A stretch of 64,000 nt of DNA from Fragum whitleyi. Its lineage: Eukaryota > Mollusca > Bivalvia > Cardiida > Cardiidae. The DNA is taken from the NCBI GenBank assembly GCA_948146395.1, contig OX411545.1, positions 24,817,526-24,881,525 on the forward strand. Direction: 5' to 3'. This document shows, piece after piece, positions 1 through 49,704 of this stretch. Below the pieces are notes generated by a model. It saw only the letters and a program-made list of their open reading frames with translations, searched no databases and had not been told where the DNA came from. The translations under genes and the position numbers were made by a program. Numbering within the stretch: the stretch's first letter is position 1; the number at the start of each line of letters is the position of its first letter.

Positions 1-60
1 AGAGTATCTATCGGAATTCGAACACAGGTCATTTTTAAATTTGGAGCCTTATCTTCGTCA

Positions 61-250
61 TGAATGTACAGTCAAACCTGTCTTAAGCAAGCACCAAAGG
101 GACATTCAGAAAGTGCTTGCTCAAGACAGGTGCTTGCTTAACACGGGTCAATTTCAGTGCAATTAGTTCATTTGGGAACTCGGTGTTGGCTTGCTTAAGA
201 CAGGTTGCTTGCTGAATACAGGTGGCCGCTAACACAGGTTTGAATGTACA
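61..250. repeat. Foldback repeat with 'caaacctgtcttaagcaagc' arms
   Basis: The left end (about 66-92) reads 'gtcaaacctgtcttaagc'. The right end (about 222-250) reads 'aacacaggtttgaatgtaca', approximately its reverse complement, and 'tgcttgcttaagacaggt' variants recur between them. This looks like a short non-autonomous inverted-repeat element. No coding potential is seen. Bases 251-713 beyond it hold nothing I can name. Confidence 0.6.
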
Positions 251-713
251 TTAACTATTTCTAACTGTTTCATAGAGTATTGCACAACCCGTCAAATGAC
301 CAGCCAACAGTACCAACTGTTTCATCCTTGTGCACTAAGTACCGAACTATTGCCCTCTTGTGAAAATGACATCATTATGTCACATGTGTATTACATGTAA
401 TGTGGAGTGTCCACTCCAATAATTCTTATCCTTAAACGACTTTTCCTCTTTGTATATCTCTTTTTGAAACTCATGTTTTTAATGAAAAACAAATTTACCC
501 AATAATTATCAGGAAACAAAACAATGATTCCATTCAGATTCGTGTAACAGTAATAAAACTATTGGTCTTTGGGATGACATTCTGAAATGTTGCCTTCAGC
601 AATAGTTCAGATCGTCATCCCCTCCACCCATTCGGAACATCACTCGGTCATTTCCGTAAACTGCAACAGACCTCGGATGTCATTCGGAACATCGCTGTAA
701 ACTGAAAAGTACT

Positions 714-1414
714 TCGGACGTAAGTGTAGTAATTTGGGGTCATTTTTTAGGTAATTTGGCTCCTCGTGGTACTTCGGTTAATACGCCTGTAGAAAATCAC
801 ACTTTGTTAATTCTATCAGATCATCTTTGGAGATCTTTTGGGCATACTATTATTTGATGACAAAACGCAGCAAAACACTGCGTTTTGTTATCAAATTATA
901 ATATGCCCACTTTTATTCTTTCGTTGATTTTATTTTATGCAACGTCATCCTTAGCGGGTTCGTTCATGTTTGTGACGTCATATAAACCTACGCGCGAAAT
1001 GACGGCTGCGTCCGTATTATTCCCGAGGTCTATTCCGTAGAATCGCCGAGGGTCCCGACACTCGGGAACCCTCGGCAATTCTACGGAATAGACATCGGGA
1101 AAAATAAGGGCGCAGCCATGAAAGCGCGTCATATCGCACGTGGGTATATATGACGTCACGAACATAACTAAGGATGGCGTTGCGAAAAATAAAATCAACG
1201 TAAGTTTATAATTGGGCATATTATAATTTGAAAACAAACGCAATGTGTCACTGCGTTTGTTTTCAAATTATAACATCCCAAAATGATCTCCGCAGACGAT
1301 CGGAACACATTAAAGGAATAAACTATTCTAGTTCAAGCGTAGCCTATTAACCAAAGTACCACCAGGAGCCGCGTTACCGAAATAATGACCAAAAATTACT
1401 ACACTTACGTCCGA
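714..1414. repeat. 700-bp foldback element, near-complete palindrome
   Basis: The outer ends are 'tcggacgtaagtgtagtaat' and its reverse complement (about 1394-1414). The arms stay complementary towards a centre near 1057, where 'ccgagggtcccgacactcgg' forms the turn. Each arm also holds its own hairpin around an 'aaacgcag...ctgcgtttt' motif (about 855-900 and 1222-1265). The 102-codon ORF on the - strand here is a by-product of the palindrome. Confidence 0.75.
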
Positions 1415-1927
1415 TAGGCTACTCAATGCCATTTGCACAAAGAAAAAGTCACACGGGTCCTATATATATATGTAGGATTATCTAGGATATATGTCAGCCC
1501 TGCATGTGCATTATTTTCAAATGAGGGACCCAGATGGGCCCCATATCAACATTTTGACCCATATGGGTCCCAAAATTTCATGCTTGCTAGGTAACCCGCC
1601 CTGTTAGTCGAATCGAGCGCTGCATATTTCAGTGTCCTTTGTGGTTGAACGGTATCCTTAAACAATGAAGAAATACAAGAGGCAACGAGGGCCATAGCCG
1701 CCTTAATGACTTTTTTCCCCTAAGCTTATGTGATGTTTCAGGACTTTTATTGTTTGATTTCATATAAAAATATGTTTAATTTATCACATAAACAAGATTG
1801 CATTAAAAAAAAACTACAAGACCCCTTCTCTCAAGTTTTCAGACGGATTGCCCAAATTTTCAAAAGTGACGGTCTCTATTACCGTACAATCTTTCTGTGG
1901 AAGTTTAAAGAGAATCTGTTTATATGG
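1415..1927. other. Non-coding spacer
   Basis: No gene, splice-site-bounded ORF or recognised repeat is seen here. Confidence 0.4.
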
Positions 1928-2168
1928 ATTGATTGATTGATTGGCGTTCTACACCGCTTTCAACATTTTCTCAGTTATATCGCGGCGGCTGGAGCACCTA
2001 ACAATGGATTCTTGGTATTTCCCTCACCAGTTAAACCATCACATCATTTCCTAGCCTCCATCTGCTATCTCACATAGGTCTACGATAATCAACCCATTGG
2101 TGAGAGACAAATAGTCGGAAGGAATGAGTGCCGCCGTCGGAGATCGAACCCGTGGCCCCAATTCCGTG
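1928..2168 (-). mobile_element. tRNA-derived SINE, minus orientation
   Basis: Read on the - strand this has a tRNA-like head (box B around 2140-2152), a body with 'cctatgtgagatagcag' and 'cagccgccgcgatataactg' type blocks, and a 3' tail of tetranucleotide repeats, seen here as 'gattgattgattgg' at its low-coordinate end. It is head-to-head with the plus-strand copy that follows. Confidence 0.7.
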
Positions 2169-2185
2169 TCTTCACAGAGATTGTC

Positions 2186-2436
2186 GCCGCCGTCATAGTG
2201 CAGTTGGTAGCGCGTCTGTCTATCAATCTAGAGGTCCCGGTTCGATCCCCGACGGCGGCACTCATTCTTTCCGACTATTTGTCTCTCACCAATCGGTTGA
2301 TATCGTAGACCTATGTGAGATAGCAGCTGGAGGCTAGGAAAGGATGTGATGGTTGTACTGGTAAGAGAAATAACAAGAATCCATTGTTAGGTCTCCAGCC
2401 GCCGCGATATAACTGAAAAAAAGCGGCGTTAATTGC
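2186..2436 (+). mobile_element. tRNA-derived SINE, plus orientation
   Basis: The first 75 nt (2186-2260) resemble a tRNA: terminal stem GCCGCCGTC paired with GACGGCGGC, box A 'tagtgcagttggtag' and box B 'ggttcgatccc'. The body continues with 'gtctctcacc' and 'agccgccgcgatataactg' and ends in a CAAT-type tail that runs into a microsatellite. The anticodon arm pairs poorly and related bodies recur at about 10490, 21758 and 62496, so this is a SINE and not a tRNA gene. Confidence 0.75.
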
Positions 2437-2448
2437 CAATCAATCAAC

Positions 2449-2484
<36 letters not shown>

Positions 2485-2554
2485 CAAACAAACAAACAAA
2501 CAAACAAACAAACAAACAAACAAACAAACAAACAAACAAACAAACAAACAAACA

Positions 2555-2599
<45 letters not shown>
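2437..2599. repeat. Compound (CAAT)n(CAAA)n(CAAT)n microsatellite
   Basis: About 160 bp of tetranucleotide repeats directly follow the SINE tail. The order CAAT, CAAA, CAAT suggests expansion of the SINE 3' tail with an internal T-to-A variant that spread. The 74-codon N/Q-rich ORF here is an artefact of the repeat. Confidence 0.9.
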
Positions 2600-2600
<1 letters not shown>

Positions 2601-2700
2601 GAGATTGCCCCATATTTAAAAGCGGCGATCTTTATAACCCTACATTTATCTTGTTAAAGTTTCTTGAGAAATTAATATTTGTGGATTTTTATCGCGTAAA

Positions 2701-3141
2701 CTACAGTTAACAACATCATGAAATTGACAAGGTGAATGATTTAGGAATGATTAAGGAAGAAATTGAATGAGTTTGTGGAGCGAGTTTTGAGTGAATTTAA
2801 TCGGAGGTAATCCTATATCGCTAGTTTTGTTCAGGGTGAACAAAATTGGCGATATTAATTATTTCCCTTTAAAAAATCTGCTTACAAGTTCTATAGATAG
2901 CTTCATATTTCTGCAAGAACCTATGGGATACTAATAATTTGAATAATGTCAGTGAAATCGCGATTTTTCTCTGTCAAAATTTATTTTGAATGACGTTCCT
3001 GCTTCTATATTTTTCAATGGGTTTGGGCGTTTTTGAATGGTCTGAGTGAGTGTACGGAATATCGGAGTGGATTGAGCGCTGAGTGAGCGATTTAGAATGC
3101 TTTTGAATGAGATGAATGTCAATTTCACGATGTAGCTGTAG
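2701..3141. mobile_element. TIR MITE, family A copy 1
   Basis: Ends are 'ctacagttaacaacatcatg' and a right end reading 'cacgatgtagctgtag', an approximate inverted repeat. The interior has a hairpin around 'ttttgttcagggtgaacaaa'. Related copies lie at about 38649, 49126 and, in the opposite sense, 52873. Confidence 0.65.
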
Positions 3142-3756
3142 ATTGCATTATTTGAAAGTCCTACGCAAAAATTAATGAGCTCTATTTTCCCGTTTTATCC
3201 AGAGGAACGTCCCCATTTATCAATTTAAGCGACGGTCCTAATGACGCTACAATCATCAAGTGAAAGTTTTAAGGGAATTTAATAATATGTTTGAACTTTA
3301 TTGCGCAAACAAGATTGCATTATATGGAATTCCTAAGTAAATTGGGTCCCTTTTTCCGTATTGTACAACGGACTGTACCTTATTTTCCAAAGTGAAGATT
3401 CTTATGACCTTCAAAGCATGCTGTGAAAGTGTCAAGAGAATATGATAAAAATTGTTGACTTTATCGCGTAATCAAAAAAGGGTTTACGGACGCACGCGCA
3501 GATAGACGGACGGGAAACATGCTATCTCTATAACTTTTATAACCTTCTGTCAGTAGAGCTAATACTGAAACCACCGCAGAGTCATGCGAGTATACTATAC
3601 TATAATGCGACTGAATGGACCCAAGCTATTGGAACCATTTTCACTCGTATAATATCAGTGTTAAAATAGCGGAAAATGTCGGGTTGTAAAGCAAAGTGGC
3701 GCGTACTTGTTTATTAAACATAAATCTGAATGTCAACAGAATATATGTAATACATA

Positions 3757-4170
3757 GGGGATATTGAATGAGTAATCATTGAATACCGAATTTATTAAAC
3801 GAGTCATCTATAAACAGATAAAAATCGAGGCTGCGCCGAGTTTTCATCTGTTCTAGATGACGAGTTTAATAAAGTCTGTATTTTATGAGCACAAATTTTA
3901 TATTCTATTTATAATATGATCCGAATTTTTGCGAATAAATCGACAAAATTCTTGAAATTCATCACTTCAATTTTCCGCGAAACTTATAACGAAGTTTAAA
4001 ACTGACATCACAATATGTACATTATGACGTCATTTTCGCGGTTACGAAATAGCGTTGCTATTCGCTCTGGGCTCATTTGCATAGTTATTCCACTAGTGTT
4101 ATAACACCCGTGTAATATCAAAAATATTCAACGGGGTTATTTAACTCCCCGCGACGTAAGTCATATTATA
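3757..4170. repeat. 410-bp dispersed repeat, copy 1
   Basis: This block, from 'gatattgaatgagtaatc' to 'gcgacgtaagtcatattata', is found again with high similarity and in the same orientation at about 58278-58690. It contains an inverted motif around 'aaaatcgaggctgcgccgag' and a 'tgacgtcattttcgcggtta' segment. No ORF is seen. Confidence 0.7.
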
Positions 4171-5318
4171 AATCTAAATATGTAACAGACAATTAGGACA
4201 CCGTGTACGCCTGATACCAATACACAGCCCTTTCACAACGGCGAGGCCCGGCAAATGACTCTCGGTCGAAAAACTTAACGATTGCTTCTTTCCACACAAA
4301 TATGCATCGGTAGTAGTCCTTAATCCCTGAAATATTGCACAATACAGACGAATAACAATCCGTGCATTTGCGCTTGAAGAGTCTAGTCAGCCAGTTTGAA
4401 TTGGTTCAGCCCAATAATCACGGTTACGCCCAATAAAGAATGGAGAGTTGCGGTCAAAAAAATCTGTACGTACGTACGAACGCATGCACGGACGGGTGGC
4501 ATTACACCTTTGATGCCTTTCTGTGGATATAACTATGTTGTAAGTGTACATTAGTTGGGTTCGGGCTTGTGTTAGAACTTGGGCATGCATATGTGAGGGG
4601 GTCGTTATTCTACATGGGGTCACAATTCTACGTGAGGGGGTCACTTTTCTACGTGTGGGAAGGTCAAAATTCTTTGACCCCCGGTCCGGGGAGTCAATAT
4701 TTTATATAAAATAATGACCGGGGGGTCATAATTCTATAGGGTCACTTTACAACGTTACATCGGCCGTCTAGCCGTCAACCCTTCGGTCTACCCGGCGGAC
4801 GGTCGGTCCGTCCCTCCGTCCGTCGACCTATCGATCGATTGGTTGACTGGAGTTTAACGCTGTCGTAAGGATTCTTACGTTACGTGTATATGCGAAGATC
4901 CTGAAGCATCTTACCATGGATTGCCGGTATTTTTCCAACCATTAGACACCCCTTCTATCCCATAAAGTCTTTTAATCTGTATGTTTACGATCAACATTCG
5001 CCTAAAATCTGAATGAATTAGTTGATTTTGTCATCAAGAGTTTATTAACGTTTCGGAGTGAAATATGAACATGGAAAAAAGTTTCGTAGCTAAAATGCAT
5101 ATAATATCGCAAAATTATTCATTTACTATTTCAATATTTCAGTATTTCAATATTTCAACAAAATTTGCCTTTTTCAAGAAAAAATGAAAACTATTTTAAT
5201 ACTACTACATAATGGTATAAACTGAAACAGCCATTTTAATTCATCTCATAAAGGATATGACGTCAACGTCGTTTTTCCAATTTCGGGCAATTAATTTCCC
5301 AAATGGATTTGATTTCAG
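4171..5318. other. Non-coding stretch with short G-rich repeats
   Basis: Between about 4590 and 4740 there are several irregular copies of 'ggggtcayaattctaygtg'. At about 4790-4830 there is a 'gtccgtcc' run. The remainder is AT-rich without recognised features, apart from a possible upstream intron for the exon at 5319. Confidence 0.4.
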
Positions 5319-5523
5319 GTGGAGCATTCAAGTTAAGAAAAATGCGGCTTTGCAGTTGATGGACATTGCGTTGGAGGCTTGTGAGAGCAAAACGGAAGAT
5401 TGTGAAAGAGCGATGCAAGAAATGTACGATAGAATTGATCCCATGGCGAAAGAGTGTCTAAGTAAATGGAGTACGGGGGGAGAAAAAATACTTAGAGACA
5501 CTAAGCAGAAGCAGATGAATTAA
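5319..5523 (+). CDS. Possible terminal exon of an unidentified gene
   Basis: An open frame follows a plausible acceptor ('gatttcag' ending at 5318) and runs to a TAA at 5521-5523. It encodes about 67 residues with a Cys/Glu-rich, probably helical segment (motifs ALQLMDIALEACE, DPMAKECLSKWS). A canonical AATAAA lies 87 bases after the stop. Composition looks coding, unlike the surrounding AT-rich DNA. I do not recognise the family, and no upstream exon could be assigned inside the window, so it may belong to a gene starting outside it or be chance. The in-frame ATG at 5257 is an alternative start if the ORF stands alone. Confidence 0.4.
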
Positions 5524-5609
5524 GCTTATAATGTTCAATTTAAAATCCTCCCATTGAAAGGAATAACATGTTGTCTGGATTATTTTTTTCTGATTGGGTT
5601 TTGTAAAAA

Positions 5610-5615
5610 AATAAA
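5610..5615 (+). terminator. Candidate poly(A) signal AATAAA
   Basis: AATAAA lies 87 bases downstream of the TAA of the putative terminal exon, at a usual distance for a short 3' UTR. Confidence 0.4.
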
Positions 5616-6919
5616 CATTATATGTATGCAATTTACAGGTTAAATATTGTCAATGAAGGGGGTCACCAAACAAAAAAAAAAGAATTAATAATTCTGTCCC
5701 AAATGAAAAGAAGTGAGATTGAAAATTTGGAACATGTAAATAGATATATGAGTAAAAAGAAAAAATTCTCACGAATTTACCAGTACACTGTATTTCAACC
5801 CATTATCATATTTTTTTCAACAGTATTTATTCTCTCTCATGGTCAATACCATAAATGCTTAGAGCACGGATGGACCTAAAACCTACTATCACACACACTT
5901 AACAATTGAATAAGTATGATACTAGCTGAGAATGTGATGCAAAAGATAAACTAAAACTAACCTGATAGCATTTTTTTAATATTCCACAAAGGTTTTCTTA
6001 AATGATAAGATATCTTATTGTTATTAAAATTCAGCTTTTTGTGGAAAAGAAATCATTTGCAATGAGAAAATAGAATATAGTTTTGAAACATGGCATTTTG
6101 ATTTGATTTCATTTTGATGATATTATTAATGGAGATTTTGAGAATATGTACAGATATATTTGGTATTACTAAGATTGAGTAGTATAAAAAACCTATGTAA
6201 AAGAGAAAACAATTTTATATTAATGCAACCTATTTATTCAAAGACATACTCAAAAGTATCTCCAAACAGCAATTGTTTCAGATTTATTATATTATATTTA
6301 GCTACTAAGTTAAAGGATTTAATGTTAGATTGATAAACTTGTAAGTAGCAGATGATTGATACAGCAAAGGGTTAATAAGTTGCCTCTTATATTCCAATAT
6401 ACGTACATGTCACCTTTTTAATGGGTGCCACTCTTATAAGAGCATTACCAGTAGCTTATATAACACCTTTTTATCTCTTAATCAGGCCACAAATCAACCA
6501 ATTAACTTGAATGTCTCCAAATAAGTTTTAAAAATTGTAGTAAACAACAAGACGAAATATATGTAATATATGAACAAAATATAGATTAACATTATTTGGA
6601 CGTTTCACTACCAAATATTAGTGAAACGTCTTGGTAGGAAACGCCCAATAGTGAAACGACTGTCACCCGCCAGGCATGCAATCTGCTTTCTGTCTACACT
6701 GTCTCACGCGGCTCAGTTTTTACTGTGACCAGGGACTCTCAATATACATGTAATAGGGTCCGTGTTTTACTGAATATGGGAAAGTTGGAGCAAGGCTAAC
6801 TATATTGTTCAAGAATTGGCAATTTGTTTGAAAAAAAAAGTAAAATTCAGTAGGATAAGGGGTAAAAAGTATAGAAAAAATGTCTTGAGTTTTAGACATA
6901 TACATGTATTTTCTAAACT
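5616..6919. other. AT-rich non-coding region
   Basis: Mostly AT-rich DNA without recognised genes. Around 6600-6655 there are a few copies of 'tagtgaaacg' in both orientations, a small degenerate inverted repeat. The short ORFs show no recognisable protein. Confidence 0.4.
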
Positions 6920-9005
6920 CTACCTACCTGGTTCTACCTGGTTCTGTAGGGAAATTTGTTAGACCCCATAGGTCTGTTATTCCCCTCAATTCAGGTTTCT
7001 CATAGTCGCCGCACCGGTTTGGCTAATTTCTCATTGTATCTTCGCTACTTTTGTTGAATGATTAGTTGAAATTCACACTAAATCGCTTATGCAGCCACAA
7101 TTTATCCAGAGAAGATTTGAAAGAAATCAAAGATTTTGCATTCACTACCTCGGCTGGAAGAGCATTCCAATCGTTGATAACACGATGAGAAAAAGAGTGA
7201 AGACGGATATTCTTATTTGCCCTGGGTTTGTGTATCTTAAGGTTGTGCCCCCTAAATGTAGAAGTTGATAGTTCAAAGAAAGTTGTAAATTCTAGATCAT
7301 CCATACCGTGGGCCAGCTTATACAACTGTATCATATCACCACGATTTCTTCTGTACACTAAAGATGGCAGGTTTAGGTATTCAAGACGGTGCTCATAAGA
7401 CAAATGAGAGATTTCTTTCACAAGTTTGGTGGCTCTTCTTTGACAGTTCTCAATGGATAAAATATGCTTCTTCAGAAATGGGTAGTATATAATGTCTCCA
7501 TAGTCGATATATGGCCTAATTAGAGCTTTGTATAGTGTTAAAAATTGTTGTTTATCCATGAAAGAAAAATTTCTTCTAACAAGACCAATAATACTATTTA
7601 CTTTGTTAATCAAAGTACTAATATGACTGTCAAAAGTCAGGTTTGATGAAAACTGGATGCCTAGGTCCTTTTCAGTGTCATCTTCTTTAATATTGGAAAT
7701 TACGTGGTTTGAGTCAAACATTTGATAGTTCTGGTTAAGATTGGCACATCCAAAGTGAATTACTTTGCATTTATCAATATTAAACTTTAACAACCACTTG
7801 TTGCTCCAAGCACACATGTTTGAAATGTCATCTTGTAGGATATTTGCGTCATCTTGTGAATGCAGCACACGATAAAGTCTAGTATCATCGGCAAAAAGCC
7901 TGCAGGTACTGTTTACTACTTCGGGAATGTCATTTATGAATATGATAAATAAAAGCGGTCCAAGCACTGATCCCTGAGGAACGCCTGATATTACATCTGT
8001 CCAGTCGGATGAAGAACCATTTACTTGTACCCTCTGTTTTCTGCCCGAAAGGAAACTAATGATCCAGTTACGTAAATTTCCTTTAATTCCATATGCTTCC
8101 ACTTTATGAATAAGGCGTCTATGGGGAATACTATCAAAGGCCTTTGCATAGTCAAAGTAAATGGAGTCAACTTGTAGTTTTTCATCCAATGCAGAGGTCC
8201 AATCTTCAAGAACCGTTAATAATTGCAAAATAGTGCTGCGGTGGTTTCGGAACCCAAACTGACTATCTGACAGAAGGTTGTTCCTGTTGAGGTGATCAAG
8301 AATAGCATCCCGAATGATCCTTTCAAGAACTTTACACATGACCGAAGTAAGCGATACTGGTCTGTAGTTACAAGGTTGACTTTTAATACCTTTCTTATAA
8401 ATACTAGTAACATTTGAGGATTTCCATGAGTTAGGCACAGTACCTTCAGTGACAGATTTGTTGAATAAAACAGTGAGGGGAAAAGATAAAACACTAGCAC
8501 ATTCCTTCAAGAGCTTAGGATGACATTCATCAGGCCCACATGCCTTCGATGGATTTAGATTTATCAGATGCTTCAGAACAGTATCCTCCTCTACATGAAT
8601 AGATTCAATAGGTTCAGAAAAGTGTCGTGAACAGAATTTTGGTAAAGGTCCATCCGGTTCAATGGTAAATACTGAAGTAAAATAGTCATTAAGCAAATTA
8701 GCCTTATCCTCATCCTGTGAAACTGTATTACCACTGCTATCAACAAGGTCACTAATTCCATGCTTATGTTTAGTTTGACTCTTAACAAAAGACCAAAACA
8801 CCTTTGGGTTTGTTTTAACTTTACTGGCGATTCCTTTTTCATACTTCTTCTTCGCAAACTTAACAGCTTTTGAAGATTTATTTCTTAACCGGCAGTATTC
8901 ATCATAGTCACCGAAGCTTCTTGAAAAGGTATACTTTTTCCATGCTCTATACTTGCACTTAATTGCTTTAACACAATAATAATCCATCCATTTTCTGACG
9001 CCTTT
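6920..9005 (-). mobile_element. 5'-truncated non-LTR retrotransposon
   Basis: This is a LINE-type insertion on the - strand holding an intact reverse transcriptase ORF. Downstream of its stop lies about 110 bp of 3' sequence that ends near 6920-6947 in short direct repeats ('acctggttct' as read on the + strand). Some non-LTR clades end in short repeats in place of poly(A). An in-frame TAA lies a few codons before the first Met and no endonuclease domain follows upstream, so the copy appears 5'-truncated close to 9005. The exact ends and any target-site duplication were not resolved. Confidence 0.75.
7062..8987 (-). CDS. Reverse transcriptase ORF of a non-LTR retrotransposon
   Basis: The ORF is 641 codons and uninterrupted. 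It carries the standard LINE reverse transcriptase blocks in order: a finger region with NPSKACGPDECHPKLLK, then NYRPVSLTSVMCKVLERI, FGFRNHRSTILQLL, YFDYAKAFDSIPHRRL, SGVPQGSVLGPLLFIIFIND, and the catalytic RLFADDTRLYR (FADD in place of the commoner YADD). A C-terminal region with INDWNALPAEVVNAKSL resembles Jockey/CR1-group elements of marine invertebrates. The N-terminal AP-endonuclease domain expected in a complete ORF2 is missing. Absence of stops over 641 codons suggests a recent insertion. Clade assignment is tentative. Confidence 0.92.
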   Translation of the reverse strand: MDYYCVKAIKCKYRAWKKYTFSRSFGDYDEYCRLRNKSSKAVKFAKKKYEKGIASKVKTNPKVFWSFVKSQTKHKHGISDLVDSSGNTVSQDEDKANLLNDYFTSVFTIEPDGPLPKFCSRHFSEPIESIHVEEDTVLKHLINLNPSKACGPDECHPKLLKECASVLSFPLTVLFNKSVTEGTVPNSWKSSNVTSIYKKGIKSQPCNYRPVSLTSVMCKVLERIIRDAILDHLNRNNLLSDSQFGFRNHRSTILQLLTVLEDWTSALDEKLQVDSIYFDYAKAFDSIPHRRLIHKVEAYGIKGNLRNWIISFLSGRKQRVQVNGSSSDWTDVISGVPQGSVLGPLLFIIFINDIPEVVNSTCRLFADDTRLYRVLHSQDDANILQDDISNMCAWSNKWLLKFNIDKCKVIHFGCANLNQNYQMFDSNHVISNIKEDDTEKDLGIQFSSNLTFDSHISTLINKVNSIIGLVRRNFSFMDKQQFLTLYKALIRPYIDYGDIIYYPFLKKHILSIENCQRRATKLVKEISHLSYEHRLEYLNLPSLVYRRNRGDMIQLYKLAHGMDDLEFTTFFELSTSTFRGHNLKIHKPRANKNIRLHSFSHRVINDWNALPAEVVNAKSLISFKSSLDKLWLHKRFSVNFN

Positions 9006-9384
9006 TTATAGACGCGAAGGAGCTTTCTGAATTGTAAATATTATAATCATAATGTGTGATATAAGTGACTGTTCAAAGTGATGTTTTTTCCGGTAGACAA
9101 GTTCATATCAACCGGACTTTCAAATCCGACTTGTAGTTACGACGTTTCGTCGAAATTGAAAGCGTGCCTGAATTGCCCGCTTCTAATGAATATTCGGTTC
9201 ACAAGTCACAAGTCATTGCAAGTTACAAGGCTATCATTACTAGCAAGTGTCGAGGCAAGAAAAATGAATTTAGATTTATATAGGTCATAGGAACTTATGC
9301 CTGAAAAGACAAAGGATGGTTTGTGATACTTTGATTTTGCACACGCCCCTAATCTTTTCGTACAACCCTACGCTAAATCGAGAA

Positions 9385-47394
<38,010 letters not shown>

Positions 47395-47817
47395 ACCAAA
47401 GGATACATAGCCGAATAGAATGATATATATATTCTACATAAAGACTGGATGATTGAATACTTTAAATGAAGTTAAGGTAGTGCAATAGTTCTGCAACATT
47501 CTGAAACTCAAGATCTTTGACAATGTTGACCAAGGTTTACGAAAATCATTAGGAAACCACAGTTTACACTGTTAAAGTTCATTACTTCCAAAACATTGCA
47601 AAACTAGTATGGGTCCCCCACCTTAAACTTGTGAATTGTGTTATTTTTCACATTTTAAGTTGCATCTATGAGATAATGGAGATATTTGTTTTCCCCTCAT
47701 TCATACTATGATACACATTTAATGATATATTTCATAATATCGGACTGGTGTCTCTTGTAATAATTTAGCATTTGTCAGAGTTCTTAGTAAGAGGGGTTAA
47801 AAGACAGCAAGTCTTAA

Positions 47818-48055
47818 CCCTTGTCTTGCTGAACCCTGAATATTCCTGCTTTGGCAGGCGCTATAGACAAACATCAGCCTGCACATATGTGCAGTCTGAT
47901 GTTAGTCTACACCACCTGTTTCTCACTTTCAAACCAGAATTGTCAATAGATTAGTTTTTCAAAATAAAAATTGAACTACAGTTGGTACCTCAGTGCTTTT
48001 TGCCCTTTGATTTTGATGAAAATTTTCAGCCAAAATTTATTCAGCATGACAAGGG
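47818..48055 (+). mobile_element. TTAA-flanked MITE, second piggyBac-type family, copy 2
   Basis: TTAA on both sides, ends cccttgtcttgctga and tcagcatgacaaggg, and the same internal 'cagcctgcacatatgtgcag' hairpin as 33926-34164. Confidence 0.85.
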
Positions 48056-48164
48056 TTAAATCATTATTTCTCAAATGAAAATATATTTGTACACTCTCTA
48101 TGAGATAGATCAAGAGAGTTACAACAAAGAGTTTGTGTAAGAGGTGAATAGAGTATTTTTTTTA

Positions 48165-48345
48165 ATTTCATGGAGGTATGAAACTAAAAACCTAATCACA
48201 CTGTATGAATACGCAAAGCGGAGCATATTCATACATGAGTGTGATAAGGTTTTAGGTTTCATACCTCCATGAAATTAAAAATGGTACTCTCCTCATGACT
48301 TATAATTTAATACCATGGAGCCAAACTGGATTATATTCTTTATGA
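48165..48345. repeat. Inverted repeat around 'gaatacgcaaagcgg', copy 1
   Basis: 'atggaggtatgaaactaaaa' at the left and 'ggtttcatacctccatgaaa' at the right form a foldback. A related copy lies at 52073-52330. 48346-49120 shows nothing recognised. Confidence 0.6.
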
Positions 48346-49125
48346 TAAGACTGATTTCTTTTGGAACAACTTTTTATGCAAGCATAAAAATAGCTACATA
48401 CTCAAAATTGTTTTCATTTAGGAGTAGAACCTAATTTTTCAGCCAATCAGAATGCACGAAACTTGATGGATACAACTAAAATTGAATTATTATGAAAAAC
48501 TTCAGATGTGTACCCCGACTTCAAGTTATCCCAATGTTAATAATATGCAATGAATATGTAATGTTTTCTGGTATTTCAGGAGAATCATGTTATTTTAGTA
48601 TATGTTAATGTGGCATTAATTTCTTTATTAAGGCATTTACCATGTGATTTACTCAGAATTATGCATTATTTATCACAAAAATACAGTCAAAGCTCTATTA
48701 CACAACCACCTCATTGCCCTGTCAATGTGGCTATTTTACACAGAAAACTTTCTTATCAAGGTCCATGTATTTGATGTGGGTTTTGCCTTTATCAATCAAG
48801 GCCCGCAAGATAGTGTGTGATGTATGACCCTTGATAGAGTCATTATAGACAATCAACTTTTTTTGATAATTTTTTTTATAATATCAATTGGTCATGGATT
48901 TTTGAAAATTTGTTTTTCAATTTTACAAAATTGTTTAATGGTAAGGTTCTTTAATTTAAAATTTTGCTGATTTCTTTAACCCTTTGAGATTTGGCTACTT
49001 CAGGCAAATGAAGAACCCCCAAAATAATTACTTATAAAGCAAAAAACCTGTAACCAGAAGATGTCTAAATTGGCTTGGCTCTGTTGGGTTGGTTGAGTTC
49101 TCATAAAGATACTTGTTACAGTTCA

Positions 49126-49539
49126 TAACAATGTGTTACTGACAAGATGAATGATTTTGGATCAAAATTGAATGAGTGCCGTGAGCTAGTTCTAAATGAA
49201 ATTAAAGGAAGGTAATATATGGATAATATTGTTCAATTTGACAAAAAATTAATAATTTATTACCTTCCCTTTATAAGATCTAATTACTTTTCTGTTTGGA
49301 TGTCTTTATGGACCAATCTGACACTTTGAAATCAACATCAGCCAATAAAATAGTGAAATGATTTGTTGCATTTAAAAAAAGGTTTTTAACAGGTTTAAAT
49401 GATGTCAAAGCAAATTCAAACAATTTTGGTGCATTTTTGAGTGAGTGATTTGATTGCATTACAAGGAGTGCTGGGCAAGTGATTTTTTAAATGGTTTTGA
49501 TGGAAGTGAATGTCAGTTACCTGTAAATACAAACTGTAT
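49126..49539. mobile_element. TIR MITE, family A copy 3
   Basis: Block order as in 2701-3141 but decayed: 'ttacagttcataacaatgtg', 'tgttcaatttgacaaaaaat', 'gaagtgaatgtcagttacct'. Confidence 0.5.
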
Positions 49540-49704
49540 AGAAGCTTTGACTGTATATATTCCATTTAAATGATAATCATGATACAAATTAGGTATTAAA
49601 CTTGCCATTAATTAAATGATTGTAACCAAATAAATAAAAAATGAAAGTCAAACTTTTTAGTCTTTTAGACATTTCAAGGGGGTCAGCACAAAACTGTAAA
49701 ATTT

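Noticed and set aside
935..1243. 102-codon - strand ORF
   Set aside because: It lies wholly inside the large palindrome and reflects its symmetric sequence.
2186..2260. tRNA gene
   Set aside because: The terminal stem and boxes look good, but the anticodon arm pairs poorly and a shared SINE body and tail follow.
2433..2657. Asn/Gln-rich ORF
   Set aside because: It is a translation of the CAAT/CAAA microsatellite.
8021..8857. Three shorter - strand ORFs inside the reverse transcriptase
   Set aside because: They are out-of-frame shadows of the 641-codon ORF.
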